Below, piece after piece: positions 1 through 8,410 of a DNA stretch of 64,000 nt; position 1 is the stretch's first letter, and each line of letters opens with the position of its first letter. The notes beneath the pieces are model-generated. The model ran no database searches, was not told the origin of the DNA, and worked only from the letters and a program-made list of their open reading frames with translations. A program made the translations under genes and the position numbers. Source of the DNA: Desulfurococcales archaeon (lineage in GTDB: Archaea > Thermoproteota > Thermoprotei_A > Sulfolobales > Desulfurococcaceae); assembly GCA_015520735.1 (NCBI GenBank), contig WAPN01000001.1:1-64000 (forward strand), read 5' to 3'.

Positions 1-616
<616 letters not shown>

Positions 617-784
617 TTGCGGCCGCAAGGGGGCGAGGCCTCCCTCGACGGGCCGTGGTGTTTGTGGAGCCCCCGGGCCACCTATAATTGAGGCTAGGGG
701 GCAGACGCTCCTCCCCCCTCTCTGTTAGAAGAGGGGAGGGAGGGGCTAGGCCCTGTCCTCTCGGGCTTGTCTAGCTCCTCCGTC

Positions 785-860
785 AGACCCAAGCGTCCCA
801 GGGGTAAGGTTTCCTCTGTAAGCATGATGTTGTGGACGCTTCCCCTGGGGGGCTTGGGTC
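785..860 (-). other. 16S leader stem-loop
   Basis: Positions 785-803 and 842-860 form an imperfect inverted repeat (GACCCAAGC and GCTTGGGTC at the outer ends, CAGGGG and CCCCTG inside). In the minus-strand 16S leader this would fold into a long hairpin about 170 nt upstream of the mature 5' end. It could help pre-rRNA folding or processing. The other arm of the main 16S processing stem would lie downstream of 16S, outside the window, so this is not assigned as the bulge-helix-bulge processing site. Confidence 0.4.
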
Positions 861-908
861 TCCATTTGTCCTGGGTAAGCGTCCAGATACTGTATTGGGC
901 GGGCGGGG

Positions 909-921
909 CTTTATATAGATT
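909..921 (-). promoter_or_regulatory. rRNA promoter (TATA box)
   Basis: On the minus strand this reads AATCTATATAAAG, a near-ideal archaeal TATA box. It is the only strong one between the 16S 5' end and the next transcription unit. Initiation about 25 nt downstream would give a leader of roughly 270 nt before mature 16S rRNA. Confidence 0.65.
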
Positions 922-1032
922 GTGGCTTCATCACTATTTCATTGCCTACATCAGTATTTATAGTGTTCCACTTTCTTCCCATCACAGTGATCCATTATTC
1001 TGAAGCAGAGCATATAGTTGCGTGAAGCGGTA

Positions 1033-1131
1033 AAACATGTCCCCGCGGTAGGAGACCGGCCCCTCATCCATGGTTTCCGGGCTATGCCCGGCGTCTGGGG
1101 CCATGCCGCCGCCGGGAACCGCGGGGCCATG
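1033..1131 (-). ncRNA. Candidate structured RNA, H/ACA-guide-like
   Basis: Arms 1036-1049 and 1118-1131 pair at 13 of 14 positions (CCCCGCGGT with ACCGCGGGG at the core). Read on the minus strand, the lower stem is followed directly by ACA (1040-1038), as in an H/ACA guide. Above an internal loop is a second stem (GGCCCC with GGGGCC), then a GA-rich, kink-turn-compatible loop (AGA opposite GATGA) and a GC-rich apical hairpin with an ATA loop. An AT-rich TATA-like block (TTAATTA) sits about 26 nt upstream on the same strand. No tRNA or 5S match was recognised. The structure is seen directly; its identity as an H/ACA guide is inference, and the opposite strand folds almost as well. Confidence 0.5.
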
Positions 1132-1249
1132 TATAGTTATTGTTTACATCTCCTAATTAAGATGTGACCGGATCATGCATGGGTATAATTTGGTGTCTAG
1201 ACATAGTGCTTGGCTAGAATACGTGCTTATGTCCTGGAGGTCGGGATCC

Positions 1250-2167
1250 ATGGATGATGAACTTGTCAGAAGACTTGAAGAGCTCAAGAGGCGCAGGCGT
1301 GCCGTTATCCTAGCACACAATTATCAGCTACCCGAAATACAGGATGTTGCTGATTATATCGGTGATAGCTTAGAGCTCGCGAAGAAGAGCATGAGCATCG
1401 ATGCTGACGTTATAGTGTTCGCGGGCGTAAGCTTCATGGCCGAAATGGCCAAGGCCCTTAACCCGGACAAGATCGTGCTACATCCCGTGCCCAATAGCAG
1501 ATGCCCCCTCGCAGACTTCCTTACACCGCAACAAATACTTGAAGCCAAGGAAAAGTATAATGGTGCTCCTTTCGTCATCTACGTTAACAGCAATATTGAC
1601 GCCAAGGCTGTATCCGACTATATTGTGACAAGCGCGTCCGCCGCGAAGCTTGTTTCTCGACTAGACGACGAGCTGATACTGTTCGGGCCAGACAAGAACC
1701 TGGCAGATCACACAGCACTTATGACGGGAAAGAAGATTATCGCGGTGCCTAGCAATGGACACTGCCCTGTCCACGAATACATGGTACGGATAGAAGATGT
1801 TATTGAGGCACGCAAACAATACGAGAACCCCTATATCATGGTGCATCCGGAGGCGCCGCGCGAGGCAAGACTGGCAGCAGACTATGTTGGGAGCACGAGC
1901 CAAATGCTCAGGAGGATCAGAGAAGTGGAGGCAGGAACCTACGTTATAGGCACAGAGGAAGGCCTGGTCTACAGGGCTAGGAAACTCTATCCTAGCAAGA
2001 ACATTGTTGCTCTCCAGCCGAAAGCAGTCTGTATTGATATGAAGAAGATAAGTCTACGGAGAATAGTTGAGAGCCTGGAGAATATGAAGCCACGCGTAGA
2101 GCTCGATCCCACCGTGCTCAGCAAGGTTAACGAGATACTCAGGAGAAGCCTAGAGCTGATCAAGTAG
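1250..2167 (+). CDS. nadA: Quinolinate synthase NadA
   Basis: Condenses iminoaspartate with dihydroxyacetone phosphate to quinolinate in de novo NAD synthesis, using an oxygen-sensitive [4Fe-4S] cluster. The three cluster cysteines are visible at about residues 85 (SRCPLADF), 172 (GHCPVHEY, the CxxHxx motif) and 261 (CIDMK). The three internally repeated domains and the length of 305 aa fit the family. The ATG at 1250 was chosen over the longer frame from 1175 because GGAGGT lies 8 nt upstream and the protein then begins MDDELVRRLEEL, like its relatives. First gene of a nadA-nadC-nadX operon. Confidence 0.95.
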   Translation: MDDELVRRLEELKRRRRAVILAHNYQLPEIQDVADYIGDSLELAKKSMSIDADVIVFAGVSFMAEMAKALNPDKIVLHPVPNSRCPLADFLTPQQILEAKEKYNGAPFVIYVNSNIDAKAVSDYIVTSASAAKLVSRLDDELILFGPDKNLADHTALMTGKKIIAVPSNGHCPVHEYMVRIEDVIEARKQYENPYIMVHPEAPREARLAADYVGSTSQMLRRIREVEAGTYVIGTEEGLVYRARKLYPSKNIVALQPKAVCIDMKKISLRRIVESLENMKPRVELDPTVLSKVNEILRRSLELIK

Positions 2168-2218
2168 GCCGGGAGAACCCGTATAACCCGGCAAAGACAA
2201 TGTTTTTCAGGGAAACAA

Positions 2219-3115
2219 TTGAGGATCCCTAGGCCCTATATGCTCCCGAGATATCTTTCCTGGCTCGTCGAAGACGGCTTCTTCGGAGACATAACCACCG
2301 AGGCATTGATAGAGCCAGGAACAATTGTCGAGGCCCATGTCATCTCTGAGGACGAAGCCGTCGCGGCCTGTATGGATGAAGCAGTAGAGATAGCGGCTTA
2401 CTCTGGGGTGGAACCGGAGCCTCAGGTAAAGGATGGTGAATCCGTCGAGCCGGGTAAGACCGTTATGATTCTACGTGGAGAAGCCTCTCGTGTATTATTC
2501 GTGGAGAGAGTGCTTCTGAACATGCTGATCTACTGCTACAGCGTCGCAACAACAACCAAGCTCATGATAAGGAGGGCCAGCAGCGAAAAACCGGGGATAA
2601 GAGTCGCTGCAACCAGGAAGACACCACCAGGACTACTTTATCTCGCCAAGAAAGCAGTAGCGGCAGGCGGGGGAGACACGCACAGGCTGAGCCTAAGCCA
2701 CATGATACTGATCAAGGACAACCATCTCAAGATCATAGGTGACGTGGGCAGAGCCGTCAGCATAGCGAGGGAGAAGGCAAGCTTCGCAACAAAGATAGAG
2801 GTTGAAGTAGAGTCGCCGCAGCAAGCACTACAAGCGGCACGGGCGGGAGCCGACATCATCATGTTAGACAATATGAGTCCTGATCGGGTCAGGGAGGCAG
2901 TGATGCTACTCGAGACGGAGGGACTTAGAAAACACGTCATCCTCGAGGCGAGCGGCGGGATAAGCCTAGATAATGCCGCCCAATACGCTGCTACCGGTGT
3001 AGACATTATCAGTTCCAGCATGCTCACAATGAACCCGCTGAAGAGAAGACTCAAACTAGAAGTAGTAAAGATTATCGAGAAGAACAACGAGAAAAACTAT
3101 CCGTTGAGGCGATAA
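2219..3115 (+). CDS. nadC: Nicotinate-nucleotide pyrophosphorylase NadC
   Basis: Quinolinate phosphoribosyltransferase. It converts quinolinate and PRPP to nicotinate mononucleotide and CO2, the step after NadA. Family hallmarks are visible: the N-terminal open-faced sandwich domain, RKTPPGL near residue 140, the HRLSL/KDNH segment of the active site, EVEVES and MLDNMSP of the barrel, and a late GGIS phosphate-binding loop. The start is TTG; an ATG at 2240 would remove seven residues. At 298 aa it is slightly longer than the usual 275-290. It is followed after only 4 nt by the aspartate dehydrogenase gene. Confidence 0.93.
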   Translation: MRIPRPYMLPRYLSWLVEDGFFGDITTEALIEPGTIVEAHVISEDEAVAACMDEAVEIAAYSGVEPEPQVKDGESVEPGKTVMILRGEASRVLFVERVLLNMLIYCYSVATTTKLMIRRASSEKPGIRVAATRKTPPGLLYLAKKAVAAGGGDTHRLSLSHMILIKDNHLKIIGDVGRAVSIAREKASFATKIEVEVESPQQALQAARAGADIIMLDNMSPDRVREAVMLLETEGLRKHVILEASGGISLDNAAQYAATGVDIISSSMLTMNPLKRRLKLEVVKIIEKNNEKNYPLRR

Positions 3116-3119
3116 ACAA

Positions 3120-3908
3120 ATGGCCAGAATAGGGTTGATCGGCTGCGGCTCGATAGGGTCAACAATAACGGAGGCCGCAGCAAAAGGCGTGATCCCCGGC
3201 GTAGAAGAAATCATAGCGTACGACGCGATCCCGGGAAAGTGCAGAGAGCTCCAAGAAAAATACGGCGAGCTAGTCAAATGCGTTGAAAACATTGAGGAGA
3301 TCATCAAGGCCCGGCCTAGACTTGTAGTCGAGGCTGCCAGCCAAGAAGCAGTAAGACAATATGGGCAGACAGTTCTTGGGGCAGGCATAGACTTCATGGT
3401 AATGAGCGTTGGCGCGCTCCTCGATGACAGCTTGAGAAACAGCCTCGTAGAAACAGCCGTCAAAAACAATGCAAAGATATACGTGCCCACCGGGGCGATC
3501 GCCGGGCTCGACGCGATAAGAGCGGCAAGAATAGCGGGAATAAGAAAAGCAGAGCTAATAACACGGAAACCGCCGAAAGCCCTCGGGCTCGGAGACATCA
3601 AAGAGCCAAAAACACTCTACGAAGGAAAAGCCAAGAAAGCGGTCAAGGAATACCCGAAGAACGTGAACGTATCAGCCGCACTAAGCCTCGCAGCCGGGAT
3701 AGAAGCAAAAGTAAAAGTAGTAGCAGACCCCCACACCGAGAGAAACACGCACGAAATAATAGTAGAGTCAGAAGCAACACGCATACACATAGTGGTAGAG
3801 AACAAACCATCACCCACAAACCCCAGGACAAGCTACCTGGCAAGCCTATCAGCAATAGAACTCCTAAGAAGAATACTACAAGACAAAGGACTCATAATAG
3901 GAAGCTAG
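3120..3908 (+). CDS. nadX: L-aspartate dehydrogenase
   Basis: NAD(P)-dependent oxidation of L-aspartate to iminoaspartate, replacing the flavin-dependent NadB as supplier of NadA's substrate, which suits an anaerobe. An N-terminal Rossmann fold begins GLIGCGSIGSTI. The catalytic/dimerisation domain holds SVGALLDD, GAIAGLDAI and the DPHTERNTHEI segment carrying the conserved histidine. Length is 262 aa, typical of the family. Four nucleotides separate it from nadC, so the three genes are almost surely co-transcribed. No nadB homologue is seen in the window. Codon use shifts toward A-rich codons in the C-terminal half. Confidence 0.92.
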   Translation: MARIGLIGCGSIGSTITEAAAKGVIPGVEEIIAYDAIPGKCRELQEKYGELVKCVENIEEIIKARPRLVVEAASQEAVRQYGQTVLGAGIDFMVMSVGALLDDSLRNSLVETAVKNNAKIYVPTGAIAGLDAIRAARIAGIRKAELITRKPPKALGLGDIKEPKTLYEGKAKKAVKEYPKNVNVSAALSLAAGIEAKVKVVADPHTERNTHEIIVESEATRIHIVVENKPSPTNPRTSYLASLSAIELLRRILQDKGLIIGS

Positions 3909-3918
3909 AGAAAAACCA

Positions 3919-3926
3919 TTATAAAA
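3919..3926 (+). promoter_or_regulatory. TATA box of tRNA-Val
   Basis: TTATAAAA lies 43 nt before the mature tRNA 5' end, consistent with a short 5' leader removed by RNase P. Confidence 0.55.
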
Positions 3927-3961
3927 CCAGAAACACCATTTTTCACAAACACAGAGGAAAA

Positions 3962-4039
3962 GGGCCCGTCGTCTAGCCTGGTTAGGACGCCGCCCTCACA
4001 CGGCGGAGGTCCGGGGTTCAAATCCCCGCGGGCCCACCA
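3962..4039 (+). tRNA. tRNA-Val (CAC)
   Basis: Acceptor GGGCCCG pairs with CGGGCCC. The anticodon arm is CCGCC-CTCACAC-GGCGG with anticodon CAC. The T arm is CGGGG-TTCAAAT-CCCCG, discriminator A, and CCA is encoded. There is no intron. Its 3' half, starting at the anticodon loop, is duplicated at 4794-4834, which marks this gene as an integration target. Confidence 0.96.
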
Positions 4040-4145
4040 TACATAACACGTAACTAGCTCTTTTCTTATAGTATCCCCAAGTATGGGATGATGTCAGCTA
4101 AATTGATTATGCTCTCTATTAATATTGGTACTTGGTGTTTGAGGA

Positions 4146-4331
4146 TTGTCTGAAATAGAAGGTATCGTTAAAGGTGGTGTGATTATCCCGCTTAAACCTC
4201 TAACAAAACTAGAGGGTAAGAGAGTTAGAATAAAGATATTAGAAGTTGAAGGTATTGACACAGAGAAGCTCTATTCATATCTTAGACTTCTAAGAGAGGG
4301 GGAGGATGCTGAAGAAATCTTCGAGATATGA
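4146..4331 (+). CDS. DUF104/AF2212-type antitoxin
   Basis: Small 61-aa protein (TTG start behind GAGG). It has the beta-rich, SpoVT/AbrB-like opening IEGIVKGGVIIPLKPL followed by KLEGKRVRIKILE and an acidic helical tail, the pattern of the DUF104 (AF2212-like) antitoxin family. Its last 26 nt overlap the downstream MazF-like gene, so the pair is translationally coupled as in most toxin-antitoxin operons. It is expected to bind and neutralise the partner nuclease and probably represses the operon. That function is inferred from family and gene order. It lies inside the tRNA-Val-bounded AT-rich insert. Confidence 0.75.
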   Translation: MSEIEGIVKGGVIIPLKPLTKLEGKRVRIKILEVEGIDTEKLYSYLRLLREGEDAEEIFEI

Positions 4332-4653
4332 ACAAGGAGATATCGTTATCTTAGAACTTCCATTTACAGATTTGCTTGGCTCTAAATTAAGACCTGTTCT
4401 AGTATTGAATGCTATAGACCTAGGTGACGATATAATAGTAGCAAAAATAACAAGCTCTCCTGGAAGACATAGAATACCGATAATGCAGACAGACTTAGTT
4501 ACCGGACGTTTAAAGAAGGAACCTAGTTACATAGATTGCTCAAGTATTTTCACTGTAGAAAAGAAATTAGTAATAAAGGTTGTTGATAGGCTCACTCCAA
4601 AGGCATTAGATAAGGCTAAAGAAGAACTAAAGAGAGCCCTCGGATTAAAATGA
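4306..4653 (+). CDS. MazF/PemK-family endoribonuclease toxin
   Basis: A 115-aa protein with the PemK/MazF signature: YEQGDIVILELPFTD near the N-terminus, the SKLRPVLVLNA strand-turn with the conserved arginine-proline, a long beta barrel (YIDCSSIFTVEK) and a C-terminal helix. Toxins of this family cut single-stranded mRNA at short motifs and halt translation. The start overlaps the antitoxin gene by 26 nt. An ATG at 4306 gives a slightly long N-terminus, and a later start is possible. The reading frame is intact, so the system may be functional. Its place inside a tRNA-bounded island suggests horizontal origin. Confidence 0.82.
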   Translation: MLKKSSRYEQGDIVILELPFTDLLGSKLRPVLVLNAIDLGDDIIVAKITSSPGRHRIPIMQTDLVTGRLKKEPSYIDCSSIFTVEKKLVIKVVDRLTPKALDKAKEELKRALGLK

Positions 4654-4793
4654 AGTCTTACTCCAAATACATCCTACCTATGCTCTATATATGTATACCA
4701 TACGATTCAAGATATTTTAATTGATATACCTTCTGATAATCGTTTTGGATCATATGCATTATCTACGATATGAATTTTGAATATAATTGTGAA

Positions 4794-4834
4794 CTCACGC
4801 GGCGGAGGTCCGGGGTTCAAATCCCCGCAGGCCG
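4794..4834 (+). repeat. Orphan copy of tRNA-Val 3' half (attR-like)
   Basis: This repeats the tRNA-Val sequence from the anticodon loop through the T arm (GGTTCAAATCCCCGC) into the 3' acceptor strand, with changes at about three positions. It lacks a 5' half and cannot fold into a tRNA. It is best read as the displaced attachment-site copy after integration. Confidence 0.8.
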
Positions 4835-4995
4835 CTATAAAGTCGGTCACTTGTCATATAACCTGTTATATATGATTTAGATGATTAACGATGATTTAGG
4901 TAGCATTTTAGGAATTACCCTCATCGTTATGAATTACCTTTAACTTCATATCCTGTACTAGTGCTTCGGCTTTCCTTAAGCGGAGATTTAATGGA

Positions 4996-5335
4996 TTATC
5001 TTCTTCCCGCTACCAGTCCGCCTATTAATCCGCCTATGGCGGCTGTTATAGCCTTCATTATGCTCATCATAGTTATTGCTCCACCTACCAATAGGCCTGC
5101 AAGTGTCTCAATTATTCCGAGAACTGCCCCCTAAAACGGTTAAGATTACGGTCCGTATGATTCCTCCCAGAAGTCCGCCGATGAATCCTACTAGTGCTCC
5201 TCCGCCTAGGCCTTTCTTCGCGACGTATCCTCTCAGGAATCCCGCTATGGGGGAACCTATGATCGGTATCCATCCAGTGAATATTAGAAGTATGAAAGTG
5301 ACCAGTATTTTTTTCCTTAACCCATGAATGCTCAC
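4996..5335 (-). pseudogene. Glycine-rich membrane protein (DUF5518-like), frameshifted
   Basis: Two overlapping frames on the minus strand join into one about 113-residue glycine-rich membrane protein. The first frame (GTG at 5335) runs GWIPIIGSPIAGFLRGY and AKKGLGGGALVGFIGGLLGG, then stops early. Immediately after, another frame continues with GIIETLAGLLVGG and ends AAIGGLIGGLVAGRR. The break is at a run of five C on the plus strand (5127-5131). One extra base there restores a continuous LTVLGGAVLG reading. It resembles small archaeal DUF5518 proteins of unknown function. A real null allele, phase variation or a base-call error would all look the same here. Confidence 0.6.
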
Positions 5336-5451
5336 CGAGAAATAGTATTGGCGGTAATGTATTCGTGGACATAGTTATACAGAGTTATACAAGGATTAAC
5401 AATATAGTGTTGGTTTAAAAATTCCTTTGAGATTAATGGATTACGGAGTAT

Positions 5452-5886
5452 TTAGTGGCCTGCCTTGCCCTGCTTTATTCTTTCCGCGTAGTCTTCGGGG
5501 CTGAGAAGCTCGTCTAGCTCGCTGGGATCGTCTGGCTTTATAATCGCTATCCATCCCTCCCCGTACGGGTCCTTGTTTAGTAGTTCTGGCTCCTCGTAGA
5601 GTCTCTCATTGACCTCTACTACTTCTCCGGATACTGGTGAGTATACGTCGCTGGTTGCTTTTACTGATTCTACCACGGCTAGCTCTTCTCCCTTCCTAAC
5701 GCGGGTGCCGGGTTCTGGTAGATCAACGCCGACTATGTCGTGTAGCTCTTTCTGGGCATAATCCGTAATGCCTACGCGTACACCGTTTTCCTCGGGCTTG
5801 GCCCACTCATCTGTCTCGGTGTATCTCCTATCTGTTTTCACCACGTATTTTTTGCCTTTGTACTCAATGATTATCTCGTCCGCCAT
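5452..5886 (-). CDS. gcvH: Glycine cleavage system H protein
   Basis: Lipoyl carrier of the glycine cleavage complex. It shuttles the aminomethyl group between P and T proteins and is reoxidised by dihydrolipoyl dehydrogenase. The lipoyl-lysine motif [15 protein letters not shown] puts the modified lysine at residue 76. The [19 protein letters not shown] block is typical. At 144 aa it is slightly longer than bacterial H proteins (about 128). The ATG at 5886 has GGAGG just upstream. It follows glyA on the same strand by 15 nt, so glyA-gcvH form an operon facing the rest of the cluster. Confidence 0.96.
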   Translation of the reverse strand: MADEIIIEYKGKKYVVKTDRRYTETDEWAKPEENGVRVGITDYAQKELHDIVGVDLPEPGTRVRKGEELAVVESVKATSDVYSPVSGEVVEVNERLYEEPELLNKDPYGEGWIAIIKPDDPSELDELLSPEDYAERIKQGKAGH

Positions 5887-5901
5887 AGTGTTCAGCCTCC
5901 T

Positions 5902-7215
5902 CTAGAATACTTCGTATGGATGGAGCATTATCTTGAAAAGCCTTTCCTCTTCTTCCCTCGGTATGTCGAAGCCGTAGTGGATCTTGGTGAAGTCTTTCCT
6001 GAATTCAATGACCTTCTTCCTTACCTCCGCTGGATCCTTACCATCTATAACCACCATCCGCATAAACTCTGCTATCTGCCTCATCTCGTCCTCCTTCATG
6101 CCCCACCGGGTAACCTCTTGTACTCCGAGCCTGAGGCCGCTCGGGTTCTTAATGTCCTCGGGCCTATCCCATGGTAGCATGTTCTTGTTGACAATTATGT
6201 TTGCCTCCTCGAGTAGCTGCGCGTTCTTTGCTCCACCGCCGTGCTCCTTTACATCGACTATTACCTGGTGGCTGTTCGTATATCCCTTGTTCTCGGCTAC
6301 CACCTTGAATCCCTCCGTAGCCAGTGCTTCGGCGAATGCCTTGGCGTTCCTAAGTATCTGGGAGGCGTAGTCTCTGCCGAAGTACTTCATCTCGAGCCCA
6401 GCCACCGCTGTTGCGGCTAGCCTATGCAGGTGATGGTTTGATACAAACATTGGGAATACTACTTTACCCACTTTCTTGTAGTCTTCTTTGGTGCTTGTCG
6501 CTATCAATCCGCCCTGAGGCCCTGGGAAGGTCTTATGGGTTGAGCTCGTCAATATGTCTGCACCCTCGTCAAGCGGGTTCTTCCAAGCCTTACCAACTAT
6601 TAATCCTAGAACATGTGCTGCATCGTACATGAGCTTGGCCCCAACACTGTGTGCGGCCTCGGCGATCTCTTTAACCGGGTGCGGGAATATGTAGAGGCTA
6701 CCGCCCAGAATAACTAGTCTGGGCTTAACCTCCTCGATCAGCTTGACAGCGCCGTCAACGTCGATGTTCCACTCCTCAACACTGAAGGGCATTTCTATCT
6801 GCTCTATTCCTAGAGCGCCCAGCGTTCCGTATCTCGTGTGGCTTACATGTGCTCCCGCCTGTACCGGGACTACTACTGCCTTATCGCCATAGTTGGCCAT
6901 GGCTTTGAACACGGTTGCGTTAGCTATCGTACCACTTATCGGCCTTAGCTCAACGTACTCGGTATTGAGGAGCTCACCCATTATCTTCTGTGCCTTAACC
7001 TCTAGTTCATCAACATATTTCAGGCCCTGGTAGAACCGCTTGAAGGGCTTGCCCTCAGCGTATCTATGCATCATATCGTTGAGATAAAGCACCATTGCAA
7101 GAGGACTCATAACGTTCTCGCTCGCGATAAGGTTGATACACTCCTTTTTGCGCCACACAGTATGTTTCACGACAATATCTATTACTTCCTTCAAGTCGTC
7201 CGGAGGATTAAACAC
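5902..7215 (-). CDS. glyA: Serine hydroxymethyltransferase
   Basis: PLP enzyme interconverting serine and glycine with transfer of a one-carbon unit to a pterin carrier, probably a tetrahydrofolate or tetrahydromethanopterin analogue in this archaeon. The PLP lysine is K228 in [30 protein letters not shown] and [10 protein letters not shown] are family landmarks. Length is 437 aa, usual for archaeal forms. GTG start at 7215 with GGGTGA 6 nt upstream. It lies directly before gcvH, linking serine/glycine exchange to glycine cleavage. A divergent AT-rich promoter region at 7216-7291 serves this operon and the kinase-like gene. Confidence 0.96.
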   Translation of the reverse strand: MFNPPDDLKEVIDIVVKHTVWRKKECINLIASENVMSPLAMVLYLNDMMHRYAEGKPFKRFYQGLKYVDELEVKAQKIMGELLNTEYVELRPISGTIANATVFKAMANYGDKAVVVPVQAGAHVSHTRYGTLGALGIEQIEMPFSVEEWNIDVDGAVKLIEEVKPRLVILGGSLYIFPHPVKEIAEAAHSVGAKLMYDAAHVLGLIVGKAWKNPLDEGADILTSSTHKTFPGPQGGLIATSTKEDYKKVGKVVFPMFVSNHHLHRLAATAVAGLEMKYFGRDYASQILRNAKAFAEALATEGFKVVAENKGYTNSHQVIVDVKEHGGGAKNAQLLEEANIIVNKNMLPWDRPEDIKNPSGLRLGVQEVTRWGMKEDEMRQIAEFMRMVVIDGKDPAEVRKKVIEFRKDFTKIHYGFDIPREEEERLFKIMLHPYEVF

Positions 7216-7291
7216 GTGCTGTCACCCATAAGCCTGTTAATCCATATTAAATAGTATTTGTCCTACCGGAATAATAACGTGGTGCAGAGAA

Positions 7292-8401
7292 TTGAATAGA
7301 GTGGGCATAATAGTGAACCCTATAGCAGGCATGGGCGGCCGCGTAGGTCTTAAAGGCACGGATGGAGAAGCCTATGCGGAGGCGTTGCGTAGGGGGGCCG
7401 AGCCAGTATCGCCCCGCAGAGCTATCGAGTTCTTGAACCATGTAAGGTCTATGTATTTCGAGATAATAGCGGCCGCCGGGGCTATGGGCGAAGAAGAAGC
7501 CCTCGCCTCGAACAAGAAGGATCTCCTAAGGCTAGTCGTGGGAGAAAAGAAAAAGAGAACCACAGCCGACGATACGAAGGCCGCGGCGAGGGAAATGGTT
7601 GAGAAGGGCGCAGACATCATTGTTTTTGTCGGTGGAGATGGGACTGCTAGAGATATACTTGATGCTGTAGACGAGGAAATACCCGTTCTAGGTGTTCCAA
7701 GCGGCGTTAAAATGTTCAGTGCGGTATTCGCTGTAAACCCACGAGCAGCCGCCAAGGTCCTCGACGAATTCCTCGAAGGGCGGACAAGCCTTGTCGAGAG
7801 AGAAGTTCTCGATATCGATGAAGAAGCTTATCGCAAGGGAGTTCTGCGGATAAGGCTTTATGGTTACCTCAAAGTGCCCTTGCCGCGAGATAATCTGCTC
7901 CAGTACATGAAGACTGTCTCGAAGGGTGGAGAGGAAGAAGAGAACAAGCTTGCAATAGCCCGGACAATAGTCGAGGATATGGAGCCCAATACACTCTACT
8001 TGCTAGGTCCAGGCACTACTGTTAAGGCTATCGCCGATCTGCTGGGTATAGATAAAACACTGCTTGGGGTCGATGCAGTAGTTAACAAGAAGCTCGTAGG
8101 CAAAGATCTTGACGAAGCAGGTATACTCAGACTCCTAGACCAATATGTTAAAGCGAAAATTATTGTATCACCTATAGGTGGTCAGGGATTCATATTTGGG
8201 AGAGGTAATCAACAGATCTCTCCCCGCGTCATTAGGAGAGTTGGTAAGAATAACATCATTGTTATAGCTACTTGGAACAAGATCAAAGATCTCCCATACC
8301 TTAGGGTTGACACTGGGGATCCCGATGTTGACGAAATGCTGCGCGGATACGTCAAGATACTTGTTGACTATGGGAGATACATTGTTAAAAAGATCGTATA
8401 G
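7292..8401 (+). CDS. ATP-NAD/AcoX-type kinase family protein
   Basis: A 369-aa protein of the ATP-NAD kinase/AcoX family. The N-terminal NPIAGMGGRVGLKGTDG loop and VFVGGDGTARDILDAV (the GGDGT kinase signature) are clear. The C-terminal half has IVSPIGGQGFIFGRGNQQIS, typical of this archaeal branch. True NAD kinases phosphorylate NAD to NADP; the substrate of this longer branch is uncertain. TTG start with GGTG about 8 nt upstream; a GTG at 7301 is possible. It sits inside the glycine cleavage cluster and a few kilobases from the NAD synthesis operon, so a nicotinamide-nucleotide substrate is plausible but inferred. Confidence 0.82.
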   Translation: MNRVGIIVNPIAGMGGRVGLKGTDGEAYAEALRRGAEPVSPRRAIEFLNHVRSMYFEIIAAAGAMGEEEALASNKKDLLRLVVGEKKKRTTADDTKAAAREMVEKGADIIVFVGGDGTARDILDAVDEEIPVLGVPSGVKMFSAVFAVNPRAAAKVLDEFLEGRTSLVEREVLDIDEEAYRKGVLRIRLYGYLKVPLPRDNLLQYMKTVSKGGEEEENKLAIARTIVEDMEPNTLYLLGPGTTVKAIADLLGIDKTLLGVDAVVNKKLVGKDLDEAGILRLLDQYVKAKIIVSPIGGQGFIFGRGNQQISPRVIRRVGKNNIIVIATWNKIKDLPYLRVDTGDPDVDEMLRGYVKILVDYGRYIVKKIV

Positions 8402-8410
8402 TCTATCCCT

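Larger units (their letters stand above)
3995..4834. mobile_element. Remnant integrated element in tRNA-Val carrying a toxin-antitoxin pair
   Basis: A 41-nt direct repeat bounds this segment. One copy is the anticodon loop to acceptor end of the intact tRNA-Val gene (3995-4035). The other is an orphan copy at 4794-4834 with about three substitutions. Repeats that begin at the anticodon loop are what crenarchaeal tyrosine integrases leave at tRNA attB sites. The roughly 0.76 kb between is clearly more AT-rich than the flanking genes and holds only a toxin-antitoxin operon. No integrase gene is present, so it is either a collapsed element or one mobilised in trans. Confidence 0.7.

Noticed and set aside
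767-1003. A 78-codon plus-strand ORF
   Set aside because: It covers the rRNA leader stem and promoter of the opposite strand, with no ribosome site and no family likeness.
2638-3087. A 149-codon ORF antisense to nadC
   Set aside because: Serine/methionine-rich antisense shadow of a solid family gene; the same pattern recurs opposite most genes here.
4996-5372. A plus-strand ORF (5076-5327) and an alternative minus-strand ORF (5112-5372) at the DUF5518-like locus
   Set aside because: Only the split glycine-rich frames look like a protein; the other frames are proline/arginine-rich shadows of it.
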